The notes: generated by a model from the letters alone, not told the origin. A stretch of DNA of 64,000 nucleotides from Aliiruegeria sabulilitoris (GCF_001558155.1 NZ_LOAS01000025.1:1-64000); one strand, 5' to 3'; counted from the first letter of the stretch, positions 1 through 8,403 are shown. A program made the numbers and translations.

Positions 1-29
1 CCGGCGTCGTCTCCAAGATCCTCGAGTAA
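1..29 (+). CDS. tuf: Elongation factor Tu, C-terminal end (partial)
   Basis: The first complete codons (from base 3) read GVVSKILE and then a TAA stop, which is the usual C-terminus of EF-Tu. The rest of the gene lies outside the window. EF-Tu delivers aminoacyl-tRNA to the ribosome, and tuf commonly lies directly before rpsJ in proteobacteria, which fits the next gene. Only eight residues are visible, so the call rests on the tail motif and context. Confidence 0.8.
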
Positions 30-52
30 TCACTCGAACGATCGAAGAATTC

Positions 53-84
53 GGGGTGGGCCCGCGGGCCTGCCCCACCCTTTT
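53..84 (+). terminator. Rho-independent terminator after tuf
   Basis: GGGTGGG (54-60) pairs with CCCACCC (74-80) around a GC-rich loop and is followed by TTTT (81-84). It lies 24 bases after the tuf stop and should separate tuf from the S10 operon. The T-run is short, so read-through is possible. Confidence 0.6.
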
Positions 85-163
85 GATCCGGGTTCGAAGC
101 CGTGTGTGGAATGAGCCGCATTCGACCTCTCAACCCCAATGCCGAGAACAAGGCTGACTGACA

Positions 164-475
164 ATGCAAAGCCAGAACATCCGCATCCGGCTGAAGGCGT
201 TCGACTACCGCGTGCTGGACGCCAGCACGCAGGAAATCGTCAATACCGCCAAGCGGACGGGCGCACAGGTGCGTGGCCCGATCCCGTTGCCGAACAAGGT
301 TGAGAAATTCACGGTTCTCCGTGGACCTCACATCGACAAGAAATCGCGCGACCAGTGGGAGATTCGTACCCACAAGCGTTTGCTCGACATCGTGGACCCG
401 ACCCCGCAGACCGTGGACGCGCTGATGAAGCTCGACCTCGCGGCTGGTGTCGATGTCGAAATCAAGCTGAACTAA
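164..475 (+). CDS. rpsJ: 30S ribosomal protein S10
   Basis: The 103-residue product begins [16 protein letters not shown] and matches S10 over its whole length, including the conserved [19 protein letters not shown] segment. S10 is a 30S head protein and, as NusE, part of antitermination complexes. It is the first gene of the S10 operon and is followed after 15 bases by rplC. I saw no convincing promoter in the 79 bases between the tuf terminator and the start. Confidence 0.97.
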   Translation: MQSQNIRIRLKAFDYRVLDASTQEIVNTAKRTGAQVRGPIPLPNKVEKFTVLRGPHIDKKSRDQWEIRTHKRLLDIVDPTPQTVDALMKLDLAAGVDVEIKLN

Positions 476-490
476 GGAGGGCATCAGATT

Positions 491-1228
491 ATGCGCTCTG
501 GAGTTATCGCCAAGAAGGTGGGCATGACCCGCCTTTTCCTCGAGGACGGAAAGCAGATCCCTGTGACCGTTCTTCAACTCGACAACCTGCAGGTCGTCGA
601 CCAACGCACCATGGACCGCGACGGGTACACCGCCGTGCAGCTGGGCGCTGGTTCGGCCAAGGCCAAGCGGACTTCGCAAGCCATGCGCGGTCACTTCTCT
701 GCTGCCAATGTTGCGCCCAAGCGCAAGGTGGCGGAGTTCCGCGTGGACCCGGCTAACCTGATCGAAGTTGGCGCCGAGATCTCTGCCGAGCACTATGTTG
801 CCGGTCAGAAGGTCGACGTGTCCGGCACCTCGATCGGTAAGGGTTTTGCCGGTGCGATGAAGCGCCATAACTTTGGCGGTCTTCGCGCCTCGCACGGCGT
901 GTCGATCTCGCACCGTTCGCACGGTTCCACCGGTCAGTGTCAGGACCCGGGCCGCGTGTTCAAGGGCAAGAAGATGGCCGGTCACATGGGTGCTGCCCGT
1001 GTTACCACCCAGAACCTGGAAGTCGTTCGTATCGACGCCGACCGTGGCCTGATCATGGTCAAGGGCGCCGTTCCGGGCTCCAAGGGTGGCTGGGTCACCA
1101 TCAAAGACGCCGTCAAGAAGAAGCTGCCCGAAGGCGTGCCGTTCCCGGCCGCGATCAAGGCCGCTGAAGCTGCCGCCGTCGCCGAGGCTCCGGCCGAAGC
1201 GCCTGCTGAAGGGGGTGCGGAAGAATGA
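491..1228 (+). CDS. rplC: 50S ribosomal protein L3
   Basis: The 245-residue product opens [16 protein letters not shown], typical of L3. The central loop that reaches the peptidyl-transferase centre ([19 protein letters not shown]) is intact, followed by [17 protein letters not shown]. The last 20 or so residues are an Ala/Glu/Pro-rich tail, longer than in E. coli L3 (about 209 residues) and common in alphaproteobacteria. An AAGGAGG-type ribosome-binding site precedes the start. The stop overlaps rplD by four bases (ATGA). Confidence 0.97.
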   Translation: MRSGVIAKKVGMTRLFLEDGKQIPVTVLQLDNLQVVDQRTMDRDGYTAVQLGAGSAKAKRTSQAMRGHFSAANVAPKRKVAEFRVDPANLIEVGAEISAEHYVAGQKVDVSGTSIGKGFAGAMKRHNFGGLRASHGVSISHRSHGSTGQCQDPGRVFKGKKMAGHMGAARVTTQNLEVVRIDADRGLIMVKGAVPGSKGGWVTIKDAVKKKLPEGVPFPAAIKAAEAAAVAEAPAEAPAEGGAEE

Positions 1229-1845
1229 AACTTGATGTGATCAAGCTCGACGGCGGGGCCGCCGGCGACGTGGAACTGTCCGAAGAGATCTTCGGCCTGG
1301 AACCCCGTGCCGACATCCTGCACCAAGTGGTCCGCTGGCAGCGCAACAAGGCGCAGGCCGGTACCCACAAGGTCAAGACCCGTTCCGAGACCAGCTACTC
1401 GACCAAGAAGATCTACCGCCAGAAGGGCACCGGTGGCGCTCGCCACGGCGACCGCAACGCGCCGATCTTCCGCAAGGGTGGTATCTACAAGGGCCCGACC
1501 CCGCGCAGCCATGCCCACGACCTTCCCAAGAAGGTCCGCAAGCTCGGTCTGAAGCACGCGCTGTCGTCCAAGGTGGCCTCCGGCAACCTCGTGATCATCG
1601 AGACCGCGGCGCTGGACGAAGCCAAAACCAAGATCCTGGCCAAACAGGTCAAGGAGCTCGGCTGGAAGCGCGCGCTGATCATCGATGGCGCCGACGTGAA
1701 CGAGAACTTCGTTCGCGCCGCTGCCAATATCGAAGGTCTGGATGTGCTGCCCTCGATCGGTGCCAACGTCATGGACATCCTCAAGCGTGACACGCTCGTG
1801 ATCACGAAGGCGGGTGTCGAAGCTCTGGAGGCCCGTCTGAAATGA
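1225..1845 (+). CDS. rplD: 50S ribosomal protein L4
   Basis: The 206-residue product carries the L4 core: [38 protein letters not shown] and a C-terminal [17 protein letters not shown]4 lines the exit tunnel; in enterobacteria it also represses its own operon through the S10 leader, but no comparable leader can be judged here. The start overlaps the rplC stop and the stop overlaps the rplW start, both by ATGA, so translation is probably coupled. Confidence 0.97.
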   Translation: MKLDVIKLDGGAAGDVELSEEIFGLEPRADILHQVVRWQRNKAQAGTHKVKTRSETSYSTKKIYRQKGTGGARHGDRNAPIFRKGGIYKGPTPRSHAHDLPKKVRKLGLKHALSSKVASGNLVIIETAALDEAKTKILAKQVKELGWKRALIIDGADVNENFVRAAANIEGLDVLPSIGANVMDILKRDTLVITKAGVEALEARLK

Positions 1846-2138
1846 GCGTGAAAGCAGACTTTTACGACGTGATCCGCAAGCCCGTCATCACCGAGAAGGC
1901 CACCATGGCCTCCGAGGCGAATGCCGTGGTCTTCGAGGTCGCTATCGACGCCAACAAGCCGCAGATCAAGGAAGCCGTCGAAGGTCTCTTTGGTGTGAAG
2001 GTGAAAGCGGTCAACACGACCGTCACCAAGGGCAAGGTCAAGCGTTTCCGGGGTCAGCTCGGCAAGCGCAAGTCGGTCAAGAAAGCCTATGTCACCCTCG
2101 AAGAGGGTAACACGATCGACGTGTCCACCGGCCTGTAA
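1842..2138 (+). CDS. rplW: 50S ribosomal protein L23
   Basis: The 98-residue product has the L23 signature: [13 protein letters not shown] near the N-terminus and [25 protein letters not shown] in the middle. L23 sits at the tunnel exit and docks trigger factor and SRP. It is the last gene of the first ribosomal block. A strong terminator follows after 26 bases, so rplB is not simply co-transcribed with it as in the classical operon. Confidence 0.97.
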   Translation: MSVKADFYDVIRKPVITEKATMASEANAVVFEVAIDANKPQIKEAVEGLFGVKVKAVNTTVTKGKVKRFRGQLGKRKSVKKAYVTLEEGNTIDVSTGL

Positions 2139-2164
2139 GGCTAAGGACAGATCGGAAGAATGAG

Positions 2165-2194
2165 GCCCCCTGCCGGAAGGCGGGGGGCTTTTTT
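2165..2194 (+). terminator. Strong intrinsic terminator after rplW
   Basis: A 10-base-pair stem (2165-2174 with 2179-2188, one T-G pair) is closed by a GGAA loop and followed by six T (2189-2194). It is a near-ideal intrinsic terminator placed inside what is normally one continuous S10 operon. Confidence 0.9.
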
Positions 2195-2322
2195 GTTGAC
2201 GTCAGTCCGGTGTTTAGCTTGGCTTCGCAGGAACGCTGCTAAGAAGTGCCCGTTTGCCAAAGGCTGTGTGATCTCGACACCGAGCGGTTTTCCTTTTCTA
2301 GGTGTTCTGTTGGAGCGGCGGA

Positions 2323-3063
2323 ATGAAATTACTCATAGATAACAATATATTAAGCATGACAAGCGTTGCGAGTCATGCCAGCGTGTCTCTTCCTGGTTTT
2401 TCGAATCCTATGGTGGTTTTGGAAGTCGATGACCCCAACCACGACAACAAGAAAATGGGCGAAATAGAATGCTTGGCCACAATCGCGAGGTTGGCAAGAG
2501 AAAAAAAGATCAGCCTTTGTTCGTCTGTGTATTTAACGATTGAGGCATGGGCTGCTCCAAATTCCTTCCCATATGGCCCCGGCACAAGCCTCTTTGAAGG
2601 CATCGCTATTGAGGGCATAGAAAGTCCTGTGAATGTCGAACCATTTGTTTCCGGAGATGCCTTCGCCCTTGACAAAAATCTACGAGCGCTCGTGAGGTAC
2701 TTAGTTGCCGAATTCGATACTGAAATGTTGGAACGCGATAACTGCTTGATCAGGAAACAAACCGACTATCAAAAAAAGAACCTACGAGAAGTCGATCGGC
2801 TTTGTGAGATCTGTTCTAGCTTATCCGAAAAACACTATGCGGATGCCTTCCACTTTTGGACATGCGTTGCGGCCGATGTCCCGGTTTTTCTTTCAAATGA
2901 TCGAAAATTTCGAAATGCTCTCTTTCAAAACAAGAACGCTGGCAGGAGCGGAACAAAAATCTTCTCGCCCTCTGAGTTATTAGATGAACTTCGTGTTGAG
3001 AAGGATCCCTTTCCGTTGAAAAGGGGTAGCAAGTTTGACCTGTTTGGACGTCCGCTCAAATGA
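2323..3063 (+). CDS. PIN-like domain protein, probable nuclease, foreign origin
   Basis: The 246-residue product starts MKLLIDNNIL and has acidic residues spaced as in PIN nucleases: D6 in LIDNN, E74 in VYLTIEAW, D174 in HYADAFHFW and D193 in FLSNDRKF. PIN domains are metal-dependent ribonucleases, often the toxin half of VapBC pairs. At 246 residues this is longer than a VapC toxin (about 130), with an insertion in the middle, and no antitoxin gene is adjacent. The start at 2323 is chosen over an in-frame GTG at 2302 because GGAG (2312-2315) is well spaced. The gene is much more AT-rich than its neighbours (two sampled 60-base lines are 43% and 35% GC), a sign of transfer. The substrate is unknown. 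Confidence 0.7.
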   Translation: MKLLIDNNILSMTSVASHASVSLPGFSNPMVVLEVDDPNHDNKKMGEIECLATIARLAREKKISLCSSVYLTIEAWAAPNSFPYGPGTSLFEGIAIEGIESPVNVEPFVSGDAFALDKNLRALVRYLVAEFDTEMLERDNCLIRKQTDYQKKNLREVDRLCEICSSLSEKHYADAFHFWTCVAADVPVFLSNDRKFRNALFQNKNAGRSGTKIFSPSELLDELRVEKDPFPLKRGSKFDLFGRPLK

Positions 3064-3110
3064 ACATCATAAATCAGAGATTCTAAGGTTGTTTTGGGTA
3101 GAGCACCCAG

Positions 3111-3270
3111 CACGGAATCAAGGCGAAGCCGCCGTGCCAGCGCCTGCCCGTCCCGGCGGGCTGGCGCTTTGTTGAAGCTAGCGCTTCGTGTCGGGCTTCT
3201 TCGGATCGTCACGATAAAGGGAGAGGCGGAGGTGTCGGAGCGCCATCCCACGGGCAGGCACCGGTCCGGC
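3111..3270 (+). repeat. Palindromic intergenic repeat, family A, copy 1
   Basis: A 160-base non-coding element shares its layout with 9275-9435 and 22144-22303: a CACGGAATCAAG-type head, a 21-base left arm (3131-3151), a middle containing TTCGGATCGTCACGAT, and a right arm (3250-3270). In this copy the right arm is degenerate, matching the left at 17 of 21 positions. A better partner, with 19 Watson-Crick pairs and one G-T, lies further on at 3349-3369, so the copy may have been interrupted or partly duplicated. Confidence 0.8.
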
Positions 3271-3348
3271 TAGCGTTGGGGCAAGTGTATTGGTGCGTTC
3301 ACCGGGGGGCTACGCGGCCCCACTGGGCCACGGTCCCGGCTCACCCCC

Positions 3349-3369
3349 TCGGGCAGGTGCTGGCACGGC
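3349..3369 (+). repeat. Solo right arm of repeat family A
   Basis: This 21-base segment, GGGCAGGTGCTGGCACGGC in its core, matches the right arm of the complete copy at 22283-22303 with two differences. It stands 79 bases beyond the degenerate right arm of copy 1 and pairs with the left arm at 3131-3151. It is a remnant or the true outer end of copy 1. Confidence 0.6.
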
Positions 3370-3412
3370 TACTGTTGGAGCCGGTTTCCGGGCGGATTGT
3401 GCCGGGAATCGC

Positions 3413-3441
3413 TTGACCCGCACGGGGCTCTTCCATATGAG
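3413..3441 (+). promoter_or_regulatory. Candidate sigma70 promoter for the rplB block
   Basis: TTGACC (3413-3418), a 17-base spacer and TATGAG (3436-3441) form a good -35/-10 pair about 155 bases before rplB. It lies after the rplW terminator and the PIN gene, so it would restart ribosomal transcription. This is prediction from consensus only. Confidence 0.5.
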
Positions 3442-3456
3442 GACACATCGCCGTGG

Positions 3457-3480
3457 CCCCGGAGTCTTCCGGGGCTTTGG
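3457..3480 (+). terminator. Leader hairpin before rplB (terminator or attenuator)
   Basis: CCCCGGA (3457-3463) pairs with TCCGGGG (3468-3474) around GTCT, followed by the T-rich CTTTGGTTTTGTT. It would form about 15 bases after the start of a transcript from the promoter at 3413. It could be a leaky terminator for upstream transcription or an attenuator in the rplB leader; the T-run is imperfect. Confidence 0.5.
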
Positions 3481-3595
3481 TTTTGTTCGCAAGAACGATA
3501 GCCCGGGGACCTCTCGCGAGGGCCCTATACCCAGGCCGCAAGGCCCATACATAGCGGGGCGCAAAGCCCTGCAAAGCTAACGGAAGACAGAAAGC

Positions 3596-4438
3596 ATGGC
3601 ACTCAAGTCGTATAAGCCGACGACGCCGGGCCAGCGCGGGCTGGTGCTGATCGACCGTTCGGAGCTGTGGAAAGGACGCCCCGTCAAATCCCTTACCGAG
3701 GGTCTGACGAAGAAGGGTGGCCGGAACAACACCGGACGTATTACTGCACGACGCCGCGGTGGCGGGGCGAAACGCCTCTATCGCATCGTCGATTTCAAGC
3801 GCACCAAGGTTGATGTGGCGGCCACCGTCGAGCGGATCGAATATGATCCGAACCGGACCGCCTTCATCGCGCTGATCAAGTATGAAGATGGCGAGCAGTC
3901 CTATATCCTTGCCCCGCAGCGTCTCGCTGTCGGTGACAAGGTGCTCGCTGGCACCAAGGTGGACGTGAAGCCGGGCAACGCGATGCCGTTCTCGGGCATG
4001 CCCATCGGTACCATCGTTCACAATATCGAGCTGAAGCCCGGCAAGGGTGGTCAGATCGCGCGCGCCGCGGGCACCTATGCCCAGTTCGTCGGCCGTGACG
4101 GTGGCTACGCCCAGATCCGCCTGAGCTCGGGCGAACTTCGCCTCGTGCGTCAGGAATGCATGGCCACCATCGGTGCCGTGTCGAACCCGGACAACTCCAA
4201 CCAGAACCTCGGCAAGGCCGGTCGCGTGCGCCACATGGGCAAGCGTCCGTCGGTACGTGGTGTGGTCATGAACCCGATCGATCACCCGCATGGTGGTGGT
4301 GAAGGCCGGACCTCTGGTGGTCGTCACCCGGTCACCCCGTGGGGCAAGCCGACCAAGGGTGCGCGCACCCGCAACACCAACAAGGCGTCGCAGAAACTCA
4401 TCGTGCGTTCGCGCCACGCCAAGAAGAAGGGTCGCTGA
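3596..4438 (+). CDS. rplB: 50S ribosomal protein L2
   Basis: The 280-residue product carries L2 hallmarks: [15 protein letters not shown] near residue 45, [22 protein letters not shown], the [21 protein letters not shown] segment with the conserved peptidyl-transferase-proximal histidine, and a basic tail. L2 joins the subunits and is among the most conserved ribosomal proteins. GGAAGA lies shortly before the ATG. It starts the second ribosomal block and is three bases from rpsS. Confidence 0.98.
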   Translation: MALKSYKPTTPGQRGLVLIDRSELWKGRPVKSLTEGLTKKGGRNNTGRITARRRGGGAKRLYRIVDFKRTKVDVAATVERIEYDPNRTAFIALIKYEDGEQSYILAPQRLAVGDKVLAGTKVDVKPGNAMPFSGMPIGTIVHNIELKPGKGGQIARAAGTYAQFVGRDGGYAQIRLSSGELRLVRQECMATIGAVSNPDNSNQNLGKAGRVRHMGKRPSVRGVVMNPIDHPHGGGEGRTSGGRHPVTPWGKPTKGARTRNTNKASQKLIVRSRHAKKKGR

Positions 4439-4441
4439 TAG

Positions 4442-4720
4442 ATGTCGCGTTCCGTTTGGAAAGGTCCCTTCGTCGACAGCTACGTGTTGAAGAAGGCCGA
4501 GAAGTCCCGTGAGTCGGGCCGCAACGAGGTCATCAAGATCTGGTCGCGCCGCTCCACCATCCTGCCGCAGTTCGTTGGTCTCACCTTCGGTGTGTACAAC
4601 GGCCAGAAGCACATTCCGGTCAACGTGTCCGAGGACATGATCGGCCAGAAGTTCGGCGAATACGCTCCGACCCGTACCTATTATGGTCACGCGGCGGACA
4701 AGAAAGCCAAGAGGAAGTAA
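4442..4720 (+). CDS. rpsS: 30S ribosomal protein S19
   Basis: The 92-residue product begins [16 protein letters not shown] and contains [24 protein letters not shown] and the C-terminal [21 protein letters not shown], all standard for S19. The protein sits in the 30S head next to S13. The gene is tightly packed between rplB (3 bases) and rplV (6 bases). Confidence 0.98.
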   Translation: MSRSVWKGPFVDSYVLKKAEKSRESGRNEVIKIWSRRSTILPQFVGLTFGVYNGQKHIPVNVSEDMIGQKFGEYAPTRTYYGHAADKKAKRK

Positions 4721-4726
4721 TCCACC

Positions 4727-5107
4727 ATGGGCAAGGAAAAGAATCCCCGCCGCGTGGCGGAGAACGAGGCGATGGCCAAAGTGCGCATGCTCCGTACTTC
4801 GCCGCAGAAGCTGAACCTCGTAGCGGCGATGATCCGCGGCAAGAAGGTTGAAAAGGCCCTGACGGACCTGACCTTCTCGAAGCGCCGGATCGCCGAGGAC
4901 GTGAAGAAGTGCCTTCAGTCCGCGATCGCCAACGCCGAGAACAACCACAACCTGGACGTTGACGAGCTGATCGTCGCGGAAGCCTGGGTCGGCAAGAACC
5001 TGGTCATGAAGCGCGGACGCCCCCGGGCCCGTGGTCGTTATGGCAAGATCATGAAGCCGTTCTCTGAGCTGACCATCAAGGTCCGCCAGATCGAGGAGCA
5101 AGCCTAA
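4727..5107 (+). CDS. rplV: 50S ribosomal protein L22
   Basis: The 126-residue product has the L22 core ([27 protein letters not shown]) and the beta-hairpin region [24 protein letters not shown] that reaches into the exit tunnel, where macrolide-resistance changes occur in other bacteria. Its stop shares one base with the rpsC start (TAATG), implying coupled translation. Confidence 0.98.
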   Translation: MGKEKNPRRVAENEAMAKVRMLRTSPQKLNLVAAMIRGKKVEKALTDLTFSKRRIAEDVKKCLQSAIANAENNHNLDVDELIVAEAWVGKNLVMKRGRPRARGRYGKIMKPFSELTIKVRQIEEQA

Positions 5108-5832
5108 TGGGTCATAAAGTAAATCCGATTGGCATGCGCCTGCAGGTGAACCGCACCTGGGACAGCCGCTGGTATGCCGACACCAAGGATTTCGGGAACC
5201 TGCTGCTTGAGGATGTCGCCATTCGCGACTTCATCGAGAAAGAGTGCAAGCAGGCCGGCATCTCCAAAGTGATCATCGAGCGCCCGCACAAGAAGTGCCG
5301 CGTTACGATCCACACCGCCCGCCCCGGCGTCATCATCGGCAAGAAGGGCGCGGACATCGAAGGGCTTCGCAAGAAGCTTGCGAAGATGACCGACAGCGAA
5401 GTGCACCTCAACATCGTCGAGGTTCGCAAGCCTGAGCTGGACGCGGCGCTGGTCGCCGAATCCATCGCCCAGCAGCTGGAGCGCCGCGTGTCCTTCCGTC
5501 GTGCCATGAAGCGCGCGGTTCAGAACTCGATGCGCATGGGTGCCCTCGGCATCCGGGTCAACGTCGCCGGCCGCCTTGGTGGCGCGGAGATCGCCCGGAC
5601 CGAATGGTACCGTGAAGGTCGTGTGCCCCTGCACACCCTGCGCGCCGATATCGATTATGCCCAGAAAGACAGCCTTACGGCCTATGGAATCATCGGCATC
5701 AAGGTCTGGATCTTCAAGGGTGAGATCATGGAGCACGATCCGTCGGCTCGCGATCGCAAGGCTCAAGAGCTTCAGGATGCTCCCGGGCCGCGTGGTTCCG
5801 GTGGCGGTGGCCGCCGTGACCGTGACCGGTAA
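5107..5832 (+). CDS. rpsC: 30S ribosomal protein S3
   Basis: The 241-residue product shows [13 protein letters not shown], the KH-domain motif [20 protein letters not shown] around residues 75-95, and the C-terminal half [21 protein letters not shown]. It ends in a Gly/Arg/Asp-rich tail. S3 forms the mRNA entry site with S4 and S5. Its start overlaps rplV by one base; rplP follows after 12 bases. Confidence 0.98.
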   Translation: MGHKVNPIGMRLQVNRTWDSRWYADTKDFGNLLLEDVAIRDFIEKECKQAGISKVIIERPHKKCRVTIHTARPGVIIGKKGADIEGLRKKLAKMTDSEVHLNIVEVRKPELDAALVAESIAQQLERRVSFRRAMKRAVQNSMRMGALGIRVNVAGRLGGAEIARTEWYREGRVPLHTLRADIDYAQKDSLTAYGIIGIKVWIFKGEIMEHDPSARDRKAQELQDAPGPRGSGGGGRRDRDR

Positions 5833-5844
5833 GGAGTAGAAAAA

Positions 5845-6258
5845 ATGCTGCAACCGAAGCGCACGAAATTCCGCAAGCTCCACAAGGGCCGCATCAAGGG
5901 CGAAGCCAAGGGCGGGTCTGACCTGAACTTTGGCCATTACGGCCTGAAGGCGATCCAGCCCGAGCGCATCACCGCGCGCCAGATCGAAGCCGCCCGTCGG
6001 GCCATGACGCGTCACATGAAGCGTCAGGGTCGCGTCTGGATCCGGATCTTCCCGGATACGCCTGTCACCTCCAAGCCGACGGAAGTTCGGATGGGTAAAG
6101 GTAAGGGTTCGGTCGATTACTGGGCCGCCAAGGTCAAGCCCGGCCGGGTGATGTTCGAGATCGACGGTGTGACCGACGAGGTCGCCCGCGAGGCTCTGCG
6201 TCTGGCCGCGATGAAGCTGCCGATCAAGACCCGGATCGTTGCTCGGGAAGACTGGTAA
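5845..6258 (+). CDS. rplP: 50S ribosomal protein L16
   Basis: The 137-residue product begins [19 protein letters not shown] and contains [32 protein letters not shown] and [23 protein letters not shown], which identify L16. L16 positions tRNA at the A-site. In most bacteria rpmC follows at once; here a terminator and about 3.4 kb of unrelated DNA intervene. Confidence 0.98.
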   Translation: MLQPKRTKFRKLHKGRIKGEAKGGSDLNFGHYGLKAIQPERITARQIEAARRAMTRHMKRQGRVWIRIFPDTPVTSKPTEVRMGKGKGSVDYWAAKVKPGRVMFEIDGVTDEVAREALRLAAMKLPIKTRIVAREDW

Positions 6259-6325
6259 GTCTTTCCGAACGCGAGCGGTTTTACGGAAATCGACGATTTC
6301 TGCGGACCGCAAGCCGGTAGAGTTA

Positions 6326-6365
6326 GAAAGCCCCCGCTGACATCAGCGGGGGCTTTCCTTTTTCC
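6326..6365 (+). terminator. Strong intrinsic terminator after rplP
   Basis: GAAAGCCCCCGCTGA (6326-6340) is perfectly complementary to 6343-6357, leaving a two-base centre, and CTTTTTCC follows. It closes the second ribosomal block. Confidence 0.9.
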
Positions 6366-6409
6366 GTCAATCGGTTATCCAGAATTGGATCCGCAAATCC
6401 GAGGACCCC

Positions 6410-7030
6410 ATGGCCCAGATCGAGTCCCTTTTCGTCACCCGCCTGTATCGTGCCGAGCTCAAGGAGCATGGGAAACCCATTGATTCCCAAGAGCTTGAGA
6501 ATTCATGCATTGTCATCGCGGAGGAGGACGAGGCAGGCCAGACGTGGTGCGAGGAGAATGGGTATCCGGGTTACACGTCATACGCGTCGCTGACGGATCT
6601 TCCCTGGCGGTTTCCGGTCTTTGCCGATCTGAAGGAGGCGTTGGATCGGCATGTTGTTGAATTTGCAAAAGATTTGGAGTTCGATCTGGATGGGCGGGAG
6701 CTCGTTCTGGAGGATCTGTGGATCAACATTCTGCCGGAGGGCGGGACGCATTCATCGCACCTGCATCCGCATTCGGTGATTTCGGGGACGACCTATGTGT
6801 CGATGCCGGAGGGAGCGTCTGCGTTGAAGCTGGAGGACCCGCGGTCGGCGCGGATGATGGCGGCGCCGCCAAGGAAAAAAGGGGCGCGGCGGGAGTTGCA
6901 GACGTTTATCCACATGAAGCCGAAGGTGGGCGAGGTGCTGCTCTGGGAGAGCTGGCTGCGCCACGAGGTGCCGATGAACATGGCCGAGGACGAGCGGATC
7001 AGCGTGAGCTTCAATTACCGCTGGGATTGA
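6410..7030 (+). CDS. Putative 2OG-Fe(II) oxygenase (TIGR02466-like)
   Basis: The 206-residue product has the ordered motifs of the TIGR02466-type putative 2-oxoglutarate/iron oxygenases: LWINILPEGGTHSSHLHPHS (histidines at 117, 119 and 121) followed by SGTTYV, then LEDPR, then LLWESWLRHEV with H185 and RISVSFNYRW with R196. In such enzymes two His and one acidic residue bind iron and the Arg holds 2-oxoglutarate; the exact ligands cannot be fixed by eye. GAGGA precedes the ATG. It is the first gene of the insertion between rplP and rpmC. Some oxygenases hydroxylate ribosomal proteins, so a ribosomal substrate is a possibility from context only. Confidence 0.75.
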   Translation: MAQIESLFVTRLYRAELKEHGKPIDSQELENSCIVIAEEDEAGQTWCEENGYPGYTSYASLTDLPWRFPVFADLKEALDRHVVEFAKDLEFDLDGRELVLEDLWINILPEGGTHSSHLHPHSVISGTTYVSMPEGASALKLEDPRSARMMAAPPRKKGARRELQTFIHMKPKVGEVLLWESWLRHEVPMNMAEDERISVSFNYRWD

Positions 7031-7035
7031 GCGGA

Positions 7036-7217
7036 ATTCCGGTCGTTTTGCACGAAACCGCGGACGGGTTTGACCGAAAATCGGACCGATAGGACCTGTT
7101 TTGCGACCGAAACTCCGCTCGGAAGGCGCTTTGGAGAGGCCCAAACCGGGTTTGGGACGCTTTTTCGGTCAATCCGGGGCCAGGTTTTGACCGATGGTTC
7201 GACCGAAAGGCGTGACC
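7036..7217 (+). repeat. Intergenic repeat, family C, copy 1
   Basis: This gene-free stretch is built from variants of GACCGAAA and its complement. Three blocks, ATTCCGGTCGTTT (7036-7048), CTTTTTCGGTCAA (7160-7172) and TTCGACCGAAAGGCGTGACC (7198-7216), recur in the same order on the complementary strand at 57567-57673. The two copies therefore look like diverged members of one family. Confidence 0.55.
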
Positions 7218-7274
7218 TGTGCCAGCGCGCGCCGGGTTAACGCTCCCGAAACCGGGCTGGGATCAGATGCGGGC

Positions 7275-7610
7275 ATGCCCGAGATGTCCCCCGCCCCGCA
7301 TATCAAAACCCAGATGATCCCGCTCAGCGAGTTCCGCACGCAGATCGCGATGTGGACGGCGCGGGTCTCGCATATCCCCGAACGCATCCTGCTGACCAAA
7401 CATGGCCGCCCGTTTGCTGCCGTGGTCTCGATGCGCGACCTGGACATGATCGAACGGTTCGACAGCCGGTCGGTGGAGCGGTTGCGTCAGGATTTCGAGG
7501 AGACGGCCCGCCGGTTCGAAGCCGCGCAGGAGGCAGGGCGGCAGGGCACACGAGACGCGCGCTATCCCGGTTCCGGGGAGAGCGGGTATCATGGTGGGTT
7601 TAAGGATTGA
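7275..7610 (+). CDS. Phd/YefM-type antitoxin-like protein
   Basis: The 111-residue product contains IPLSEFRTQIAMW, then ERILLTKHGRPFAAVVSMRDLDMIERF, the arrangement of Phd/YefM antitoxins: an N-terminal DNA-binding fold that places Ser/Glu/Phe and the HGRPFAAVV strand. The C-terminal part is charged and probably disordered, as expected of a toxin-neutralising tail. No RelE/Doc-type toxin lies next to it; the next gene is a nuclease on the other strand. The start is uncertain (ATG at 7275, 7284 or 7314). It could be an orphan antitoxin or a solitary repressor. Confidence 0.6.
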   Translation: MPEMSPAPHIKTQMIPLSEFRTQIAMWTARVSHIPERILLTKHGRPFAAVVSMRDLDMIERFDSRSVERLRQDFEETARRFEAAQEAGRQGTRDARYPGSGESGYHGGFKD

Positions 7611-7797
7611 GGGGGGCAAGCGCTGGAATGTCTCCTTCCGGTCATCCGATAGCTTTTGTTGGACGACCGGCTCGAACCCGCAACAGAAATATACTCGTCC
7701 TCTTGTGTCGAGCTCACGCTAGCGAAAGCACCGAGCAGAAAGCCAACGTTGCCAGTGCAGCTGACGAGGTCCGGCGACGCGAAAAGACAGGACGTTT

Positions 7798-8403
7798 TTA
7801 TATAGATTGCCTTTCCTCGAATTTTTCCCAAACGTGCATTTTTCCCTTTTGGCGAGCATCGGCAAGAAAGAGCTTCTTGCGAACATCCGACGGCTCTAAG
7901 TTCCGGTAAAGACCGCCCGAGAATTTTGGCCAATCAATGGCCAAGCCTTGTTTGACCATCTCTGCTGATAGATCTCGCCCGTCCGAAAGGTAGCATCGCG
8001 CTACCGTTCGACCATAGTCATCCATTTCAGAAATCTCTGCTCGGACGGTGTGTCCTTTGCACAGCCTATGCAAAGCCCATTTGGCGTTCTTTCCATAGGG
8101 ATGATTCAGTTCGGGCGCATCGATCCCGAACAAGCGGATCTGCGTATTCTGGACTTTTATTGTATCGCCATCGACTATCCAGGCTGGGCCTGACAAAACG
8201 CGCGTCGCATGCATCTGCTCCGCACTTTTTTCATCAAATGGCGTTGATTGATCCGTTCTGGATTGGGTGGAGTGCTTTGGGTTCGGCGGTGGTTCTGAAG
8301 GTGTCTTAGCTGCGGGTCCGCTGGTTTTGTCCTTGGATCGGCTCGACCTGAAGGCGAGGTAAATGACAGCGAAGGTGAACAAGCCGCCTAAAAGGACTTC
8401 CAT
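7798..8403 (-). CDS. Membrane-anchored thermonuclease (SNase-like) protein
   Basis: The 201-residue product has one N-terminal membrane segment (LLGGLFTFAVIYLAF), a Lys/Pro/Ser-rich linker, then an SNase domain from about residue 75: WIVDGDTIKV, IRLFGIDAPELNHPYG and DYGRTVARCYLSDGRDLSAEMVKQGLA. The conserved Arg of the RLFGIDAPE segment and the YGR arginine are present. Such domains cut DNA and RNA with calcium; here the domain would face the periplasm or remain tethered at the membrane. AAAGG precedes the ATG at 8403; TTG at 8409 is a weaker alternative. Base composition is lower in GC than the ribosomal genes in places. Confidence 0.75.
   Translation of the reverse strand: MEVLLGGLFTFAVIYLAFRSSRSKDKTSGPAAKTPSEPPPNPKHSTQSRTDQSTPFDEKSAEQMHATRVLSGPAWIVDGDTIKVQNTQIRLFGIDAPELNHPYGKNAKWALHRLCKGHTVRAEISEMDDYGRTVARCYLSDGRDLSAEMVKQGLAIDWPKFSGGLYRNLEPSDVRKKLFLADARQKGKMHVWEKFEERQSI

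Noticed and set aside
3341-5101. A 586-codon minus-strand open frame across rplB-rplV
   Set aside because: It is the antisense shadow of three certain ribosomal genes and has no start signal or motif.
7607-7909. Possible plus-strand gene after the antitoxin, as a missing toxin
   Set aside because: The frame has no toxin motif, and its second half is antisense to the SNase gene.
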